From Miltoncostaea sp963823515 (GTDB lineage Bacteria; Actinomycetota; Thermoleophilia; Miltoncostaeales; Miltoncostaeaceae): a stretch of DNA of 64,000 nt. Below are positions 37,461 to 45,810 of the stretch, piece after piece (position 1 is the stretch's first letter; each line of letters starts with the position of its first letter). The DNA lies in the NCBI GenBank assembly GCA_963823515.1, contig CAWGMB010000005.1:61607-125606 (forward strand), read 5' to 3'. The position numbers were made by a program, and so were the translations under genes. The notes under the pieces were generated by a model. It searched no databases. It saw only the letters and a program-made list of their open reading frames with translations, and was not told the origin of the DNA.

Positions 37461-38966
37461 GATCGAGCCCCAGATAGTGGTGTAGGAGCGGCAACCGGCT
37501 GAATGCAGGGCCGGCCACCGCGAGCTCCGAACGTCGGTTCATCCCCATGAGCCGATGATCAGGAGGAGTCGCGATGGCCGACCCCCACAACCTGAGCAGC
37601 GACGCGCTGGTTCGCAAGGTGCTCAGCGACGATCACGCCGACCTCATCCGTGAGGCGGTCGCGTTCCTGTGCCACCAGATCATGGAGGCCGAGGTATCGG
37701 CCCAGATCGGCGCCGGCCTCGGTGAGCGTGCCCCCGGAGAGCGGGCCACCCAGCGCAACGGCTACCGCGAGCGGCGCTGGGATACGCGCGCCGGCTCGCT
37801 CGAGCTGTTCATCCCGAAGATCCGATCCGGCAGCTACTTCCCGAGCTTCCTGGAGCCGCGCACCCGCGCCGAGCAGGCCCTGGTGTCGGTCGTGATGGAG
37901 AGCTACGTCAACGGGGTGTCGACCCGCAAGGTCGAGCGCGTGGTCGAGCAGCTCGGGATCGCGAGCATGAGCAAGTCCGCGGTCTCGCGCATGTGCGCCG
38001 CTCTGGATGCGCAGGTCACCGCGTTCCGGGAGCGACCCCTCGAGGGCCGCTATCCCTACCTGTGGCTCGATGCCAAGGTGGAGAAGGTCCGCGATCCCGA
38101 TGGCCGGGTGCGCCGCAAGGCCCTGGTGGTCGCCTACGCGGTCCACGAGCAGGGCTACCGCGAGGTGATCGCGCTCGATGTCGGCGCCACCGAATCCGGG
38201 GCCTTCTGGCGCGAGTTCCTGAGGAGCCTTGTCGCCCGCGGCCTGCATGGCGTCGAGCTGGTCGTCTCCGATCAGCACGAGGGGCTGAAGGCCGCTATCG
38301 GCCAGATCCTCGGATGCCCGTGGCAAAGGTGCACCGTCCACTTCCTGCGCGAGATGTGCGGCCACGTTCACCGCGGCCAGCAGGGGATGATCGGCGCGGC
38401 TCTTCGCCAGGTCTTCCAGGCGACCTCGGGAGAGGAGGCACGGCGCCTGTGCCGCGAGGTGATCGTGCGCCTTGAGTCGGCCGCGCCCAAGGTCGCGGCT
38501 CTGCTCACCGAGGCCGAGGACGACCTATTGGCCTTCTACGCCATGCCGGCCGAGCACTGGTCGAAGCTGCGAAGCACGAACCCGTTGGAGCGGGTCAACC
38601 GCGAGATCGGCCGGCGCACCGACGTCGTGGGCATCCTGCCCAACGACGCCGCTCTGCTTCGCCTGGCCGCGAGCCTGCTGATCGAGCAGAACGATGAGTG
38701 GCTGGTCGGCCGGCGCTACCTGTCCGAGGGCTCGATGGCACTGGTGCTCGGCGACGGGCCCGAGCCCGAGGACATCACCACGCCCGGGCGGATCGCGGCT
38801 GGATCCTCGTGAGGGTCTCGGCCCGATCGGTCCGCCACGCCCACTACGGCGCCCTCGCCTACGGCTCGGTCGCCTCCGGGACGCGGCGGGGCATGACCTC
38901 AAGGAGCATCCCGATGTAGCGTCACCCCACCGACGGGTCGGAGCTACACCACGTCCTGGGACCTAA
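37461..38966 (+). mobile_element. IS256-family insertion sequence
   Basis: 1506 bp. Imperfect terminal repeats: left CCCAGATAGTGGTGTAG (37469-37485), and right, read inward, CCCAGGACGTGGTGTAG (38944-38960); the repeats agree at 14 of 17 positions and further partly inward. Flanked by the 10-bp direct repeat CTGAAATCGG. Carries one transposase gene. The exact ends may differ by a few bases because the outermost bases are less conserved and this family usually makes 8-9-bp duplications. Confidence 0.85.
37574..38812 (+). CDS. IS256-family (mutator-type) transposase
   Basis: 412 aa from ATG 37574 after AGGAGG. The mutator-type core is complete: YLWLDAKVEKVRD (first Asp), ELVVSDQHEGLKAAIG (second Asp), CTVHFLREM, and STNPLERVNREIGRRTDVVGI (Glu). 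Upstream features include ATQRNGYRERRWDTRAGSLEL and the helical YVNGVSTRKVERVVEQLGI. Normal length, no frameshift, so probably active. Confidence 0.95.
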   Translation: MADPHNLSSDALVRKVLSDDHADLIREAVAFLCHQIMEAEVSAQIGAGLGERAPGERATQRNGYRERRWDTRAGSLELFIPKIRSGSYFPSFLEPRTRAEQALVSVVMESYVNGVSTRKVERVVEQLGIASMSKSAVSRMCAALDAQVTAFRERPLEGRYPYLWLDAKVEKVRDPDGRVRRKALVVAYAVHEQGYREVIALDVGATESGAFWREFLRSLVARGLHGVELVVSDQHEGLKAAIGQILGCPWQRCTVHFLREMCGHVHRGQQGMIGAALRQVFQATSGEEARRLCREVIVRLESAAPKVAALLTEAEDDLLAFYAMPAEHWSKLRSTNPLERVNREIGRRTDVVGILPNDAALLRLAASLLIEQNDEWLVGRRYLSEGSMALVLGDGPEPEDITTPGRIAAGSS

Positions 38967-38976
38967 CTGAAATCGG
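38967..38976. repeat. target-site duplication, right copy
   Basis: CTGAAATCGG, the second copy of the duplication at 37451-37460. Confidence 0.8.
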
Positions 38977-39170
38977 AAGGGCCCGTTATGTGCGGCATGG
39001 CAGTCACCGCCGGTGCGCAGGTTTGCCGGTTACGCGAGCGTGCGAACTGTGATTCCGCGCCACGTTATGGAGCGGCGTGCCGATCGACTTCGACAAAGAG
39101 GTGCCCCGACCCCTACGCGGCGGTGCTTTCGCTCGTCAGGGACTCTGATGCCAACAGCGGCAAGTTGGTC

Positions 39171-39836
39171 TCAGATGTCACCGGATCCCTTCTTAGCTTC
39201 GCGTAGTAGCAGCATGCCGATCCATCCGAACCAAAGGATTTGCGTGAGGCCGAACACAGACTGGAAGACGCTTAGCTGCGGAAGCACCGTGAGAATTCCC
39301 GCCATCGCGATGAAGTATCCGAGGAAGATGAGCGTCGTTGGGAGCCTGCCCGATCGGTGAGCAACAACGCTGGCTCCGAGAACCCAGAGTGCACCGACGA
39401 GTTCGGAGCCGCCACCCAGTCCGTCGCTGACAACACCGATCGTGTGCCATGACGTCGCGGCACTACTGGCCTCACTCGTTGCAAGGTCTGCGATCGCGTG
39501 AGCGCCGACAACGTAGACCAATCCGCTCGCAAGGACGAGGCCCGCCCAAATGAAGCCGAGCACTGCACTCCAGCTGGCCAGGACAGATTCGGTGCTGCCG
39601 AGATACTGTCGCAGCCCGAGCACGAGTAGCACCAGCGCGACGCCTGGTATTTGGTAGATGAAGATCGTGGTCGCGGTTAGGGCGTTCAGGTTGTCCGTGA
39701 CGAAGGCGACCTTTCCGCTGAGCGTGTCCACGGCCGGTTCGCCAAGAACCGCGCCCCACATCACGAAGCCAATGATGTAGGAGGCGGCGAGTACGAGGGC
39801 TGCGATTCCACCTGCCCTTAACGTTGTTTGGTTCAT
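39171..39836 (-). CDS. DUF4386-like integral membrane protein
   Basis: 221 aa from ATG 39836, with CAGGAGAC upstream. Six to seven hydrophobic segments (IAALVLAASYIIGFVMWGA, GVALVLLVLGLRQYL, LGFIWAGLVLASGLVYVVG, VGALWVLGASVV, GYFIAMAGILTVLP, ILWFGWIGMLLL). The short-loop layout resembles the DUF4386 family; function unknown. Base composition is visibly less GC-rich than in neighbours, suggesting recent transfer, and it lies between insertion sequences and a tRNA fragment. Confidence 0.75.
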   Translation of the reverse strand: MNQTTLRAGGIAALVLAASYIIGFVMWGAVLGEPAVDTLSGKVAFVTDNLNALTATTIFIYQIPGVALVLLVLGLRQYLGSTESVLASWSAVLGFIWAGLVLASGLVYVVGAHAIADLATSEASSAATSWHTIGVVSDGLGGGSELVGALWVLGASVVAHRSGRLPTTLIFLGYFIAMAGILTVLPQLSVFQSVFGLTQILWFGWIGMLLLREAKKGSGDI

Positions 39837-39989
39837 TGTTCGTTGTCTCCTGCTGGGTTTGTGTTGAGTGTGCGAGTCATGCGACGGATTTCTGGCTCTT
39901 CGGGCATAGCCGTGGGTCGCTGAGCACCCCGAGCTAGCCCGGATCCCAGGTGCCACGCGCGATCCGAGGCCCCGTAGCCTCACCTCTTC

Positions 39990-40740
39990 TCAGGGACGCG
40001 AAGAAGGGGTCTACGGATGCGCGTGGCGACGCTATTCAAGCGCCTGCTCGGGTTGGAGCGCGAACTCCGCGGGAACGGCGGTACGAGGGCCGGCGTGTTG
40101 TCGCTCGCTCACTCCCCACCGAAGTCGTCGTGGCCTGACCCCCTGAGATAGGTCCACCGCGGCGTGGCGGCATGCCCCGTCGGGGACCCTTGTACGAACC
40201 CCGTGGGACAACAGCCAGACAACGAGGGTGACCGGCCCCCGGCTGCCGCCTCACGGAAACGGACCCTGTCCAGGCGATCCTTATCTCGCCACGCCCGGCG
40301 GCCCCTCGTGAATCCGCTCCTCGACCAAGAGCCGCTTTTCCGATTGCGCGCTTCGACATGGCGGAGCCGTGCTCGCGGACGGGCAAGCTGGACGCCCCGT
40401 CGCTCCTTGAGACGATCGATTCAGCGGAGGCCGCACGGGCGAAACGGTGTACCCACCGGTGTACCCGCGCCAGCGACATTCGGCGCATTTCCCGCTCTTA
40501 ACGACAAGCATATTTGCAGGGGATTCGCTTTGTGGCACACCCCCTGACGGAGCGGCGCAGGAGTCGAGCGGGAGGAGGACTGCCAGGGGCATACCGACTC
40601 GACCCGGAGGCACCGACGCCGAGACGCGCGCTCACTCGGCGGTTTCACCAGACAGAGGTGCACCCGGAAGTGCACCCGGACGGTCACGATCGACGCTGGA
40701 GGAGATCCATCTCCAGGGGTTTGTGCTCCAAGATCTGCTC
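39990..40740. other. gene-poor interval before the photorepair cassette
   Basis: No convincing gene. The stretch contains near-repeats GTGTACCCACCGGTGTACCC (about 40449-40468) and GTGCACCCGGAAGTGCACCC (about 40660-40679), and an isolated A/T-rich CATATTTGCAGG near 40508. Composition is mixed, as expected of the edge of an insertion. Confidence 0.45.
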
Positions 40741-40744
40741 ACTC

Positions 40745-40792
40745 GCAGTGATGGGATCCGGGGTTCGAGTCCCGCGTCGGCCTCGCTGAGAT
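40745..40792 (+). tRNA. tRNA 3'-end fragment (class II-like)
   Basis: TCACT-CGC-AGTGA can form a variable arm, and CGGGGTTCGAGTCCCG forms a perfect T arm with the invariant TTCGA loop, followed by an acceptor-like end. No D arm or anticodon arm precedes it in tRNA order. I read it as the 3' part of a Leu/Ser-type tRNA left as an attachment-site scar. Confidence 0.5.
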
Positions 40793-41002
40793 CGTTGTGT
40801 TTAAGATCTCTTTCGAGGTATTCGCTCCCCCGCGAGCCTTACGGGAGTATATCCTTGGACCTGCTCAGGCGGGCGGACTAGGACCGCGACGCGACGACGG
40901 CTTACTGCGTCCTCTTTTTCAGTCGACCGCCTCACGGATACGGGACATCCTCGCCCATTCGTTGTCGGTGACATCGACATGCAGGACGAGTACCGTCCTG
41001 CC

Positions 41003-41788
41003 GTGCCTGAGGGACACACCATCCACCGGGCTGCCCGTGATCAGGCGAAGCATCTCGTCGGCCCGCTCGCGGTCAGCTCTCCGCAGGGGCGATTCGCCGA
41101 AGGAGCTGAGGCTCTCGACGGTGACGAGCTTCGCGCCATCCATGCCTACGGCAAGCACCTGGTCTACGAATGGCACGCAGGGCATCTCCTCCATGTGCAC
41201 CTCGGCCTCTTCGGGAAGTTCGGCGCTCACCTGACGCAGGTCCCTGCGCCGCGACCCACCGTGCGAGTGAGGTTCGCGGCCGAAAGCGCCACGATCGACC
41301 TTTCCGGTCCCACAGTATGCGAGCTGCTCGACGAGCCGGGGCTTGTGCGTTTGCTTGACCGGCTCGGCCCCGACCCGCTGCGAGCCGACGCCGACCCGGA
41401 GAAGTTCCACGCGCGCTGCTCACGGAGCCGCGTGGCCATCGGGGCGCTCTTGCTCGACCAGTCTGCCATCGCCGGGGTCGGGAACGTCTACCGGGCCGAG
41501 GCGTTGTTCGTCTGCGGCATCGACCCAGCGAGAGAGGCACGCTCACTCAGTGAGGTCGAGCGTGTGCATCTTTGGAACACGATCACGACGATGCTGACCG
41601 CCGGGGTCAAGGCGGGGCGCATCGTCACCGTCGACCCGGTTGAGGTCGGGATGCCGCGAAGCCGGATCCCCCGGCGCCAGCGTACCTACGCGTACAAACG
41701 CGAGAACTGCCTGCGCTGCGGCAACGTCGTCAACCAGGGCACGCTAGCGGCCCGCACGATCCACTGGTGCGCCACATGCCAGCGCTAG
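41003..41788 (+). CDS. Fpg/Nei-family DNA glycosylase/AP lyase
   Basis: 261 aa from GTG 41003. After removal of the initiator the protein begins PEGHTIHR, giving the catalytic N-terminal Pro and Glu of the family, which fixes the start. The H2TH region is LLDQSAIAGVGNVYRAEALF, and the zinc finger CLRCGNVVNQG with WCATCQR closes the protein. The PEGHTIHR start is typical of actinobacterial Nei2-type enzymes that remove oxidised pyrimidines. It overlaps the FeS cryptochrome/photolyase gene downstream, forming a repair operon. Confidence 0.93.
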   Translation: MPEGHTIHRAARDQAKHLVGPLAVSSPQGRFAEGAEALDGDELRAIHAYGKHLVYEWHAGHLLHVHLGLFGKFGAHLTQVPAPRPTVRVRFAAESATIDLSGPTVCELLDEPGLVRLLDRLGPDPLRADADPEKFHARCSRSRVAIGALLLDQSAIAGVGNVYRAEALFVCGIDPAREARSLSEVERVHLWNTITTMLTAGVKAGRIVTVDPVEVGMPRSRIPRRQRTYAYKRENCLRCGNVVNQGTLAARTIHWCATCQR

Positions 41789-43263
41789 GCCACACTGCCT
41801 GGCTGCTCGCCGAGCACCTCTCACACGACAACCCGGTGCTGGACAACGCCGGACGGGTACTACTCATCGAATCCGACGCGGCGATGAACGTCGGTCCTGT
41901 ACACCGCCAAAAGATCCACCTCATACTCGTCGCCTTGCGGACGTTTGCCGACGAGCTGCGTGAGCGAGGGGTCGAGGTGGACCTGCGTCGCGCGACGACC
42001 TACCGGGAGGGGGTCGCTGCTCATCGCAGCGACCATGGCGATCCCGAAGTGCGGCTTCTTCGCCCCACCGGTCCGCGCGCCCGTGAACGCCTGCGCGCTG
42101 TCTCGGGTGTCTTCCTCGTCGAGGGGACACTGTTCCTCACCACTGACGCCGAGTTCGAGACATGGGCGGGGGACCGGGGGAACCTCGTGATGGAAGGCTT
42201 CTACCGGTGGCAGCGGCGACGCCTCGATGTCCTGATGGACGGCGACGAACCGGTCGAGGATCGCTGGAATTTCGACCCGGAGAATCGTGGCAAGCCAGGG
42301 AAGGATGTGCATCCGCCCGAGCCATGGACCCCGGTCGAAGGACCACATGACCGCGACGTGCGCGCCCGGCTTCACCAGCGCGACATCTCGTTCGGGGTGG
42401 ATGGCCCGCGCCGATTCCCAGCCTCGGCGATCGAGGCGCGCGCCGCACTCGCCCACTTTATCGAGCACCGGCTACCGAGCTTCGGTACTTACCAGGATGC
42501 GATGCTGGGCGGCGAGCGGTTCATGTGGCACGCGGCCCTCGCGGCCGCGATGAACCTCGGGCTCCTCTCACCGCTCGAGATGGTGCGCGCCGCCGAAGTT
42601 GCATACCGGGCGGGTCACGCGCCGATCGCATCGGTGGAGGGCTTCGTCCGGCAAATCATCGGCTGGCGCGAGTACGTACGCGCCGTCTTCAACCGCTGGG
42701 AGTCGGACTGGCCCGGCATGAACGACCTTGACGCCGACCGGCCGTTGCCTGAGGTCTTCTGGGGTGGCCCCACCGAAATGCGCTGCATGGCCGATGCGAT
42801 CGGCGGTCTCGTCCAGACCGGCTATGCCCATCACATCGAGCGGCTCATGCTATTCGGCAATCTCCAGATGCTCCTGGGCGTGCGCCCCGCCGAAGCACTT
42901 CACTGGTTCCACCACACGCACGTCGACGGGCACGCCTGGGTCATGGCCCCAAACGTCCTGGGCATGGCCCTTCACGCCGACGGTGGTCGGATGATGACCA
43001 AGCCCTACGCGGCTTCCGGCGCGTACGTCAAGCGCATGAGCGACCACTGCGGCGGCTGCCGGTACGACCCGTCGGTCCGGCACGGCCCCGACGCCTGCCC
43101 GTTCACCACCTTGTACTGGGACTTTCTCGCGCGGCACCGTGCGCGCTTCGCAACGAACGGCCGGATGGCGCTGTCGATTCGCAACCTCGACCGGATTCCA
43201 CCACCCGAACTGTCTGCGATCCGCCGAGACGCGAGGCACCTTCGCAATCAGTTCTCCGCCTGA
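41776..43263 (+). CDS. phrB: FeS-type bacterial cryptochrome/(6-4) photolyase
   Basis: 495 aa from ATG 41776 (GTG 41767 is possible). It matches the deoxyribodipyrimidine photolyase-related family: N-terminal antenna domain (VLLIESDAAM, HRQKIHLILVALRTFADELRERGV) and a helical FAD domain (FGTYQDAML, RQIIGWREYVRAVF, NVLGMALHADGGRMMTKPYAASG). Four cysteines, Cys337, Cys425, Cys428 and Cys441, reproduce the C-x2-C-x12-C spacing of the [4Fe-4S] ligands in FeS-BCP proteins such as Agrobacterium PhrB. It should repair (6-4) photoproducts with blue light. The start lies inside the glycosylase gene, so the two are coupled. Confidence 0.93.
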   Translation: MPALGHTAWLLAEHLSHDNPVLDNAGRVLLIESDAAMNVGPVHRQKIHLILVALRTFADELRERGVEVDLRRATTYREGVAAHRSDHGDPEVRLLRPTGPRARERLRAVSGVFLVEGTLFLTTDAEFETWAGDRGNLVMEGFYRWQRRRLDVLMDGDEPVEDRWNFDPENRGKPGKDVHPPEPWTPVEGPHDRDVRARLHQRDISFGVDGPRRFPASAIEARAALAHFIEHRLPSFGTYQDAMLGGERFMWHAALAAAMNLGLLSPLEMVRAAEVAYRAGHAPIASVEGFVRQIIGWREYVRAVFNRWESDWPGMNDLDADRPLPEVFWGGPTEMRCMADAIGGLVQTGYAHHIERLMLFGNLQMLLGVRPAEALHWFHHTHVDGHAWVMAPNVLGMALHADGGRMMTKPYAASGAYVKRMSDHCGGCRYDPSVRHGPDACPFTTLYWDFLARHRARFATNGRMALSIRNLDRIPPPELSAIRRDARHLRNQFSA

Positions 43264-43284
43264 CCAGCACCTGGGAGACGAAAC

Positions 43285-43953
43285 ATGCAGATCGACAGTT
43301 CACGAGTCCTCATTGCAGGAGCAACCGGCGGGTTCGGCGGTGAGCTTGCCCGCTCCTTTGCGCGTCGTGGGGCCCGGCTGGTCCTGTCGGGGCGCAACGA
43401 GGTCGCACTCGGCGCGCTGGCCGGTGAACTGGAGGCTCAATCGATCACCCGCGACCTCACCGAACCCGGCTCAGCCGACGCCCTGGTGACGGAAGCTGCC
43501 GATATTCTTGGCGGCCTCGACGTCGTGGTCAACAGCATCGGCGTCGTCGCGTTCGGTCCGGCGAGCGAACTCGATGATGCGACCCTCGACCAGTTGCTTG
43601 CGGTGAATATCGTCGCCCCGGTGCGACTCGCCCGGGCTGCACTCGGGCGAGTCGCACCGGGTGGGGCCATCGTGAACGTATCGGCCATCGTCGCCGACCA
43701 TCCCACCGCGGGCATGGCCGCATACTCGGCCAGCAAAGCCGCGCTCACTGCGTTCGACCAGGCGATGGGGCGCGAAGCGCGACGGGCCGGCGTGCGTGTG
43801 CTTGACCTTCGACCACCGCACATGGAGACGGGGCTCGCAGGCCGTCCGATCGCCGGGACCCCACCGAAGCTCGTAATCGGAAAGGACCCTGCCCAGATGG
43901 CCGACCGTGTGGTCGAGGCGCTCGCCACCGACGCTGAGCCCAGCTGGGAGTAG
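43285..43953 (+). CDS. short-chain dehydrogenase/reductase
   Basis: 222 aa from ATG 43285 (GGGAGACG upstream), 21 bp after the photolyase. NAD(P)-binding GATGGFGG, the NSIG variant of the NNAG motif, and catalytic YSASK are visible; the C-terminus is short. It ends convergently a few bases before the leftward photolyase genes. SDR genes are recurrent neighbours of FeS-BCP photolyase genes in my recollection, but the substrate and any light-related role are unknown. Confidence 0.85.
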   Translation: MQIDSSRVLIAGATGGFGGELARSFARRGARLVLSGRNEVALGALAGELEAQSITRDLTEPGSADALVTEAADILGGLDVVVNSIGVVAFGPASELDDATLDQLLAVNIVAPVRLARAALGRVAPGGAIVNVSAIVADHPTAGMAAYSASKAALTAFDQAMGREARRAGVRVLDLRPPHMETGLAGRPIAGTPPKLVIGKDPAQMADRVVEALATDAEPSWE

Positions 43954-43957
43954 CCGG

Positions 43958-44398
43958 TCAGTCGAACAAGGTGGGGTTCGGGTCGGGGCGCGTCAGGCGC
44001 GCCTCGACGCGTCGCCAGTACCGTGAGAAGCGGCGCAGGTCGGCGCCGGAGTGCAGCGACACGAGCGGCTCAGGTTCGAGCACCTCGATCGGGACATGGG
44101 CCTCGATCTGTCGAACGATCGATGCGAAGCGCGGCGCCACGGAGGCGACCGTGACGATTCGGTCGGCGCTCTGGGCGGTGGCGAAAGCGACCACCTCATC
44201 AGCGACATCGCCGCGGCGGATCGTGACCGGGAGTTCGAGGAGGCATTCGTAGATGAACTGGAGCCGACCCAGGCTCAGCTCGTAGTCGACAATCACTCGG
44301 TCGTCGAAAACGAAGATTGTCGGGGCGCCGGGATACGCGACGATGTTCGGCGCCAGGGGTGAGAGACAGTCCCCATGGACCCAGACCACGACGCTCAC
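43958..44398 (-). CDS. separate photolyase/cryptochrome N-terminal-like (antenna) domain
   Basis: 146 aa from GTG 44398, overlapping the upstream FAD-domain gene by GTGA. VSVVVWVHGDCLSPLAPNI and IFVFDDRVIVDYELSLGRLQFIYECLLEL match the opening strands and helix of the photolyase alpha/beta domain. DEVVAFATAQSADRIVTVASVAPRF and VPIEVLEPEPLVSL continue the fold. In ordinary photolyases this domain is N-terminal and fused to the FAD domain; here it is a stand-alone second gene. The assignment is by pattern and context, so it could be a distant Rossmann-like protein. Confidence 0.7.
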   Translation of the reverse strand: MSVVVWVHGDCLSPLAPNIVAYPGAPTIFVFDDRVIVDYELSLGRLQFIYECLLELPVTIRRGDVADEVVAFATAQSADRIVTVASVAPRFASIVRQIEAHVPIEVLEPEPLVSLHSGADLRRFSRYWRRVEARLTRPDPNPTLFD

Positions 44399-45180
44399 TC
44401 GACAACCCGCGGGAACAGTCGCCCGGCCAGTGCCTCGTAGGAGCCTTCGAAGTCGCATCGCCCGCGTACAGGGCAAACCTCGCAGTAGCGACCGCCGGTG
44501 TTGCGCTCCAGGTTCTGACGATTGAAGTAGTACGGCTTGCGACTGAACGTACTCGCCACCCACTGCCACGACAGGTTGTTCGACGCCGGGTCGCCGTCGA
44601 GAAGGTGCGACAGGAACCACCGAGCGCCCGCCTGCCAGCGCACCCTGCGCCAGTGGACGACGTAGCCCGCAACCCACATACGCGCGTGATTGTGAAGGTA
44701 GCCGTTGTCACGCAGCTCGCGTGCGAAGGCATCGATGCACGGGAGCCCGGTCACGCCGTTGGCGATATCATCGGGAAGGTCGCGGGCGTATTCGCGGGCG
44801 TGGAGGCCGGTCTTATAGGGCTCGCGGTCGTGCCAGATGCCCCGGCCGATCTGCCCGTAGACGCGTTGCCAGTAGTCGCGCCACGCAAGTTCTTGGATGA
44901 ACTTGGTCGCCCCCCTTGGCGAGCGTGCCAATACGGCCCGCCGCACCTCGGAAAGCGACAGCACCCCGTGGCGGATGTACGGGGACAACCCAGACACGGC
45001 GCCGTCGAGACGGTTACGTGTTTTCGCGTAGCGCGACGGCTGGACCCGGTCGAGCTGTGCCAGGGCAGCATCGCGGCCCCCGCGAATGGGAGACGGGTCG
45101 CCTGGCGTGTCGGGAAACAGGGTGCGGAGGTAACCGGTCAGTTCGTCGCGGGACGAGAACTCTCGCCGCAAGTTACCCAT
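44395..45180 (-). CDS. stand-alone FAD-binding domain of a photolyase/cryptochrome
   Basis: 261 aa from ATG 45180. It corresponds to the C-terminal FAD domain only: RYAKTRNRLDGAVSGLSPYIRHGVLSLSEV, FIQELAWRDYWQRVY, FARELRDNGYLHNHARMWVAGYVVH, and ASNNLSWQWVASTFSRKPYYFNRQNL, which contains the conserved FAD-contacting positions. The C-terminal CEVCPVRGRC motif may hold a metal or iron-sulfur centre. Its ATG lies inside the DUF2256 gene and its stop overlaps the antenna-domain gene, so the three are one coupled operon with the two photolyase halves in reverse order. Confidence 0.85.
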   Translation of the reverse strand: MGNLRREFSSRDELTGYLRTLFPDTPGDPSPIRGGRDAALAQLDRVQPSRYAKTRNRLDGAVSGLSPYIRHGVLSLSEVRRAVLARSPRGATKFIQELAWRDYWQRVYGQIGRGIWHDREPYKTGLHAREYARDLPDDIANGVTGLPCIDAFARELRDNGYLHNHARMWVAGYVVHWRRVRWQAGARWFLSHLLDGDPASNNLSWQWVASTFSRKPYYFNRQNLERNTGGRYCEVCPVRGRCDFEGSYEALAGRLFPRVVE

Positions 45181-45325
45181 CGACAGCCTGCCTGCTGCGC
45201 CGACACCGTTCGCTGCAATAGCAAACCTTCTCCCAATCGCGCGCCCACTTCTTCCGCCAGGTAAACAGCAGGCCGCACCCTGCGCAGAGCTTGGTGGGCA
45301 GGTTCTCCTTCCGGATGCGCTTCAT
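45173..45325 (-). CDS. DUF2256 small zinc-ribbon-like protein
   Basis: 50 aa from ATG 45325. MKRIRKENLPTKLCAGCGLLFTWRKKWARDWEKVCYCSERCR has the family's Cys pattern (CAGC and CYCSERC), predicted to bind zinc. Genes for this family recur beside cryptochrome/photolyase genes in many bacteria, and here it overlaps the FAD-domain gene by 8 bp. A partner or maturation role for the split photolyase is plausible but unproven. Confidence 0.85.
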   Translation of the reverse strand: MKRIRKENLPTKLCAGCGLLFTWRKKWARDWEKVCYCSERCRRSRQAVDG

Positions 45326-45469
45326 GACGCCGATCCTAAGCGGTCGCCAGAAAAATGGGAGAGTCACCCTCCCTCGAGGGCGGCTCTATGCGATCCAGAG
45401 CGGAGCTGACGGCCCGCCCCCAGGGCCCCCACGTATCCGGTATGGAGTCTGGGATCTCAGGTGATCCAA

Positions 45470-45530
45470 CGGAGAGGGGGGGATTCGAACCCCCGTCGGA
45501 GGAGAACCCCCGAAACGATTTTCGAGTCGC
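45470..45530 (-). tRNA. tRNA-Ser 3' fragment (CGA anticodon region onward), element boundary
   Basis: Read on the minus strand: CTCGAAA anticodon-loop-like sequence, a variable arm, then a perfect T arm GGGGGTTCGAATCCCCC and acceptor half CCTCTCCG. The 5' half (a GGAGAGG acceptor strand and D arm) is not present upstream. Similarity to the copy at 60485 begins exactly at the tRNA 3' end, as expected for an integrase attachment site. Confidence 0.7.
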
Positions 45531-45754
45531 CGTGAATCCGCGTCATTTTGCCTGCAAATAGGCATCTGCGAGTGTCGCCGTGGGCGAGTGGATGGGCGAG
45601 TCCCACACGAACCTCCCGCAACCAGCGGCCATGGGCGCCGGCCCGCCGCCGGCCGACATCGCTCCGCGCGGACGATCCCCACCGCCACCGACTGGCCGCC
45701 CGCCGCCTCGTTCGAGAGGCTGGACGGCCTCTCGACGCGGTCCCAGAAACGACA

Positions 45755-45810
45755 CGACCCGGGGTGCCAGCCCCGGGTCGGTCACTACGAAAGATCACTG
45801 CGCTGTGATC
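45755..45810 (+). promoter_or_regulatory. leader hairpin and GTG-overlapping palindrome of the winged-helix gene
   Basis: CGACCCGGGG (45755-45764) pairs with CCCCGGGTCG (45771-45780). The near-palindrome GATCACTGCGCTGTGATC (45793-45810) contains the GTG start codon at 45805. Both are kept in all three repeat copies. Position suggests an autoregulatory operator or a translational control hairpin. Confidence 0.65.

Larger units (their letters stand above)
36037..38983 (+). mobile_element. ISL3-family insertion sequence, interrupted by an IS256-family element
   Basis: Left terminal repeat at 36037-36062 begins GGCTCTTCCGATCCGAG. The right terminal repeat is cut in two: CTCGCCACGCTGAAATCGG (37442-37460) and AAGGGCC (38977-38983). 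Joined, its reverse complement begins GGCCCTTCCGATTTCAG and matches the left end over 26 bp with four differences. Between the two parts lies a 1506-bp element plus a target duplication. No 8-bp duplication flanks the outer element, so its insertion is older or an end has rearranged. Confidence 0.85.

Noticed and set aside
40440..40690. Frames with VGTP/VHPE-like repeats before the tRNA fragment at 40.75 kb as an integrase C-terminus
   Set aside because: The short repeats recall tails of some phage integrases, but no catalytic Arg-His-Tyr motif occurs in any frame.
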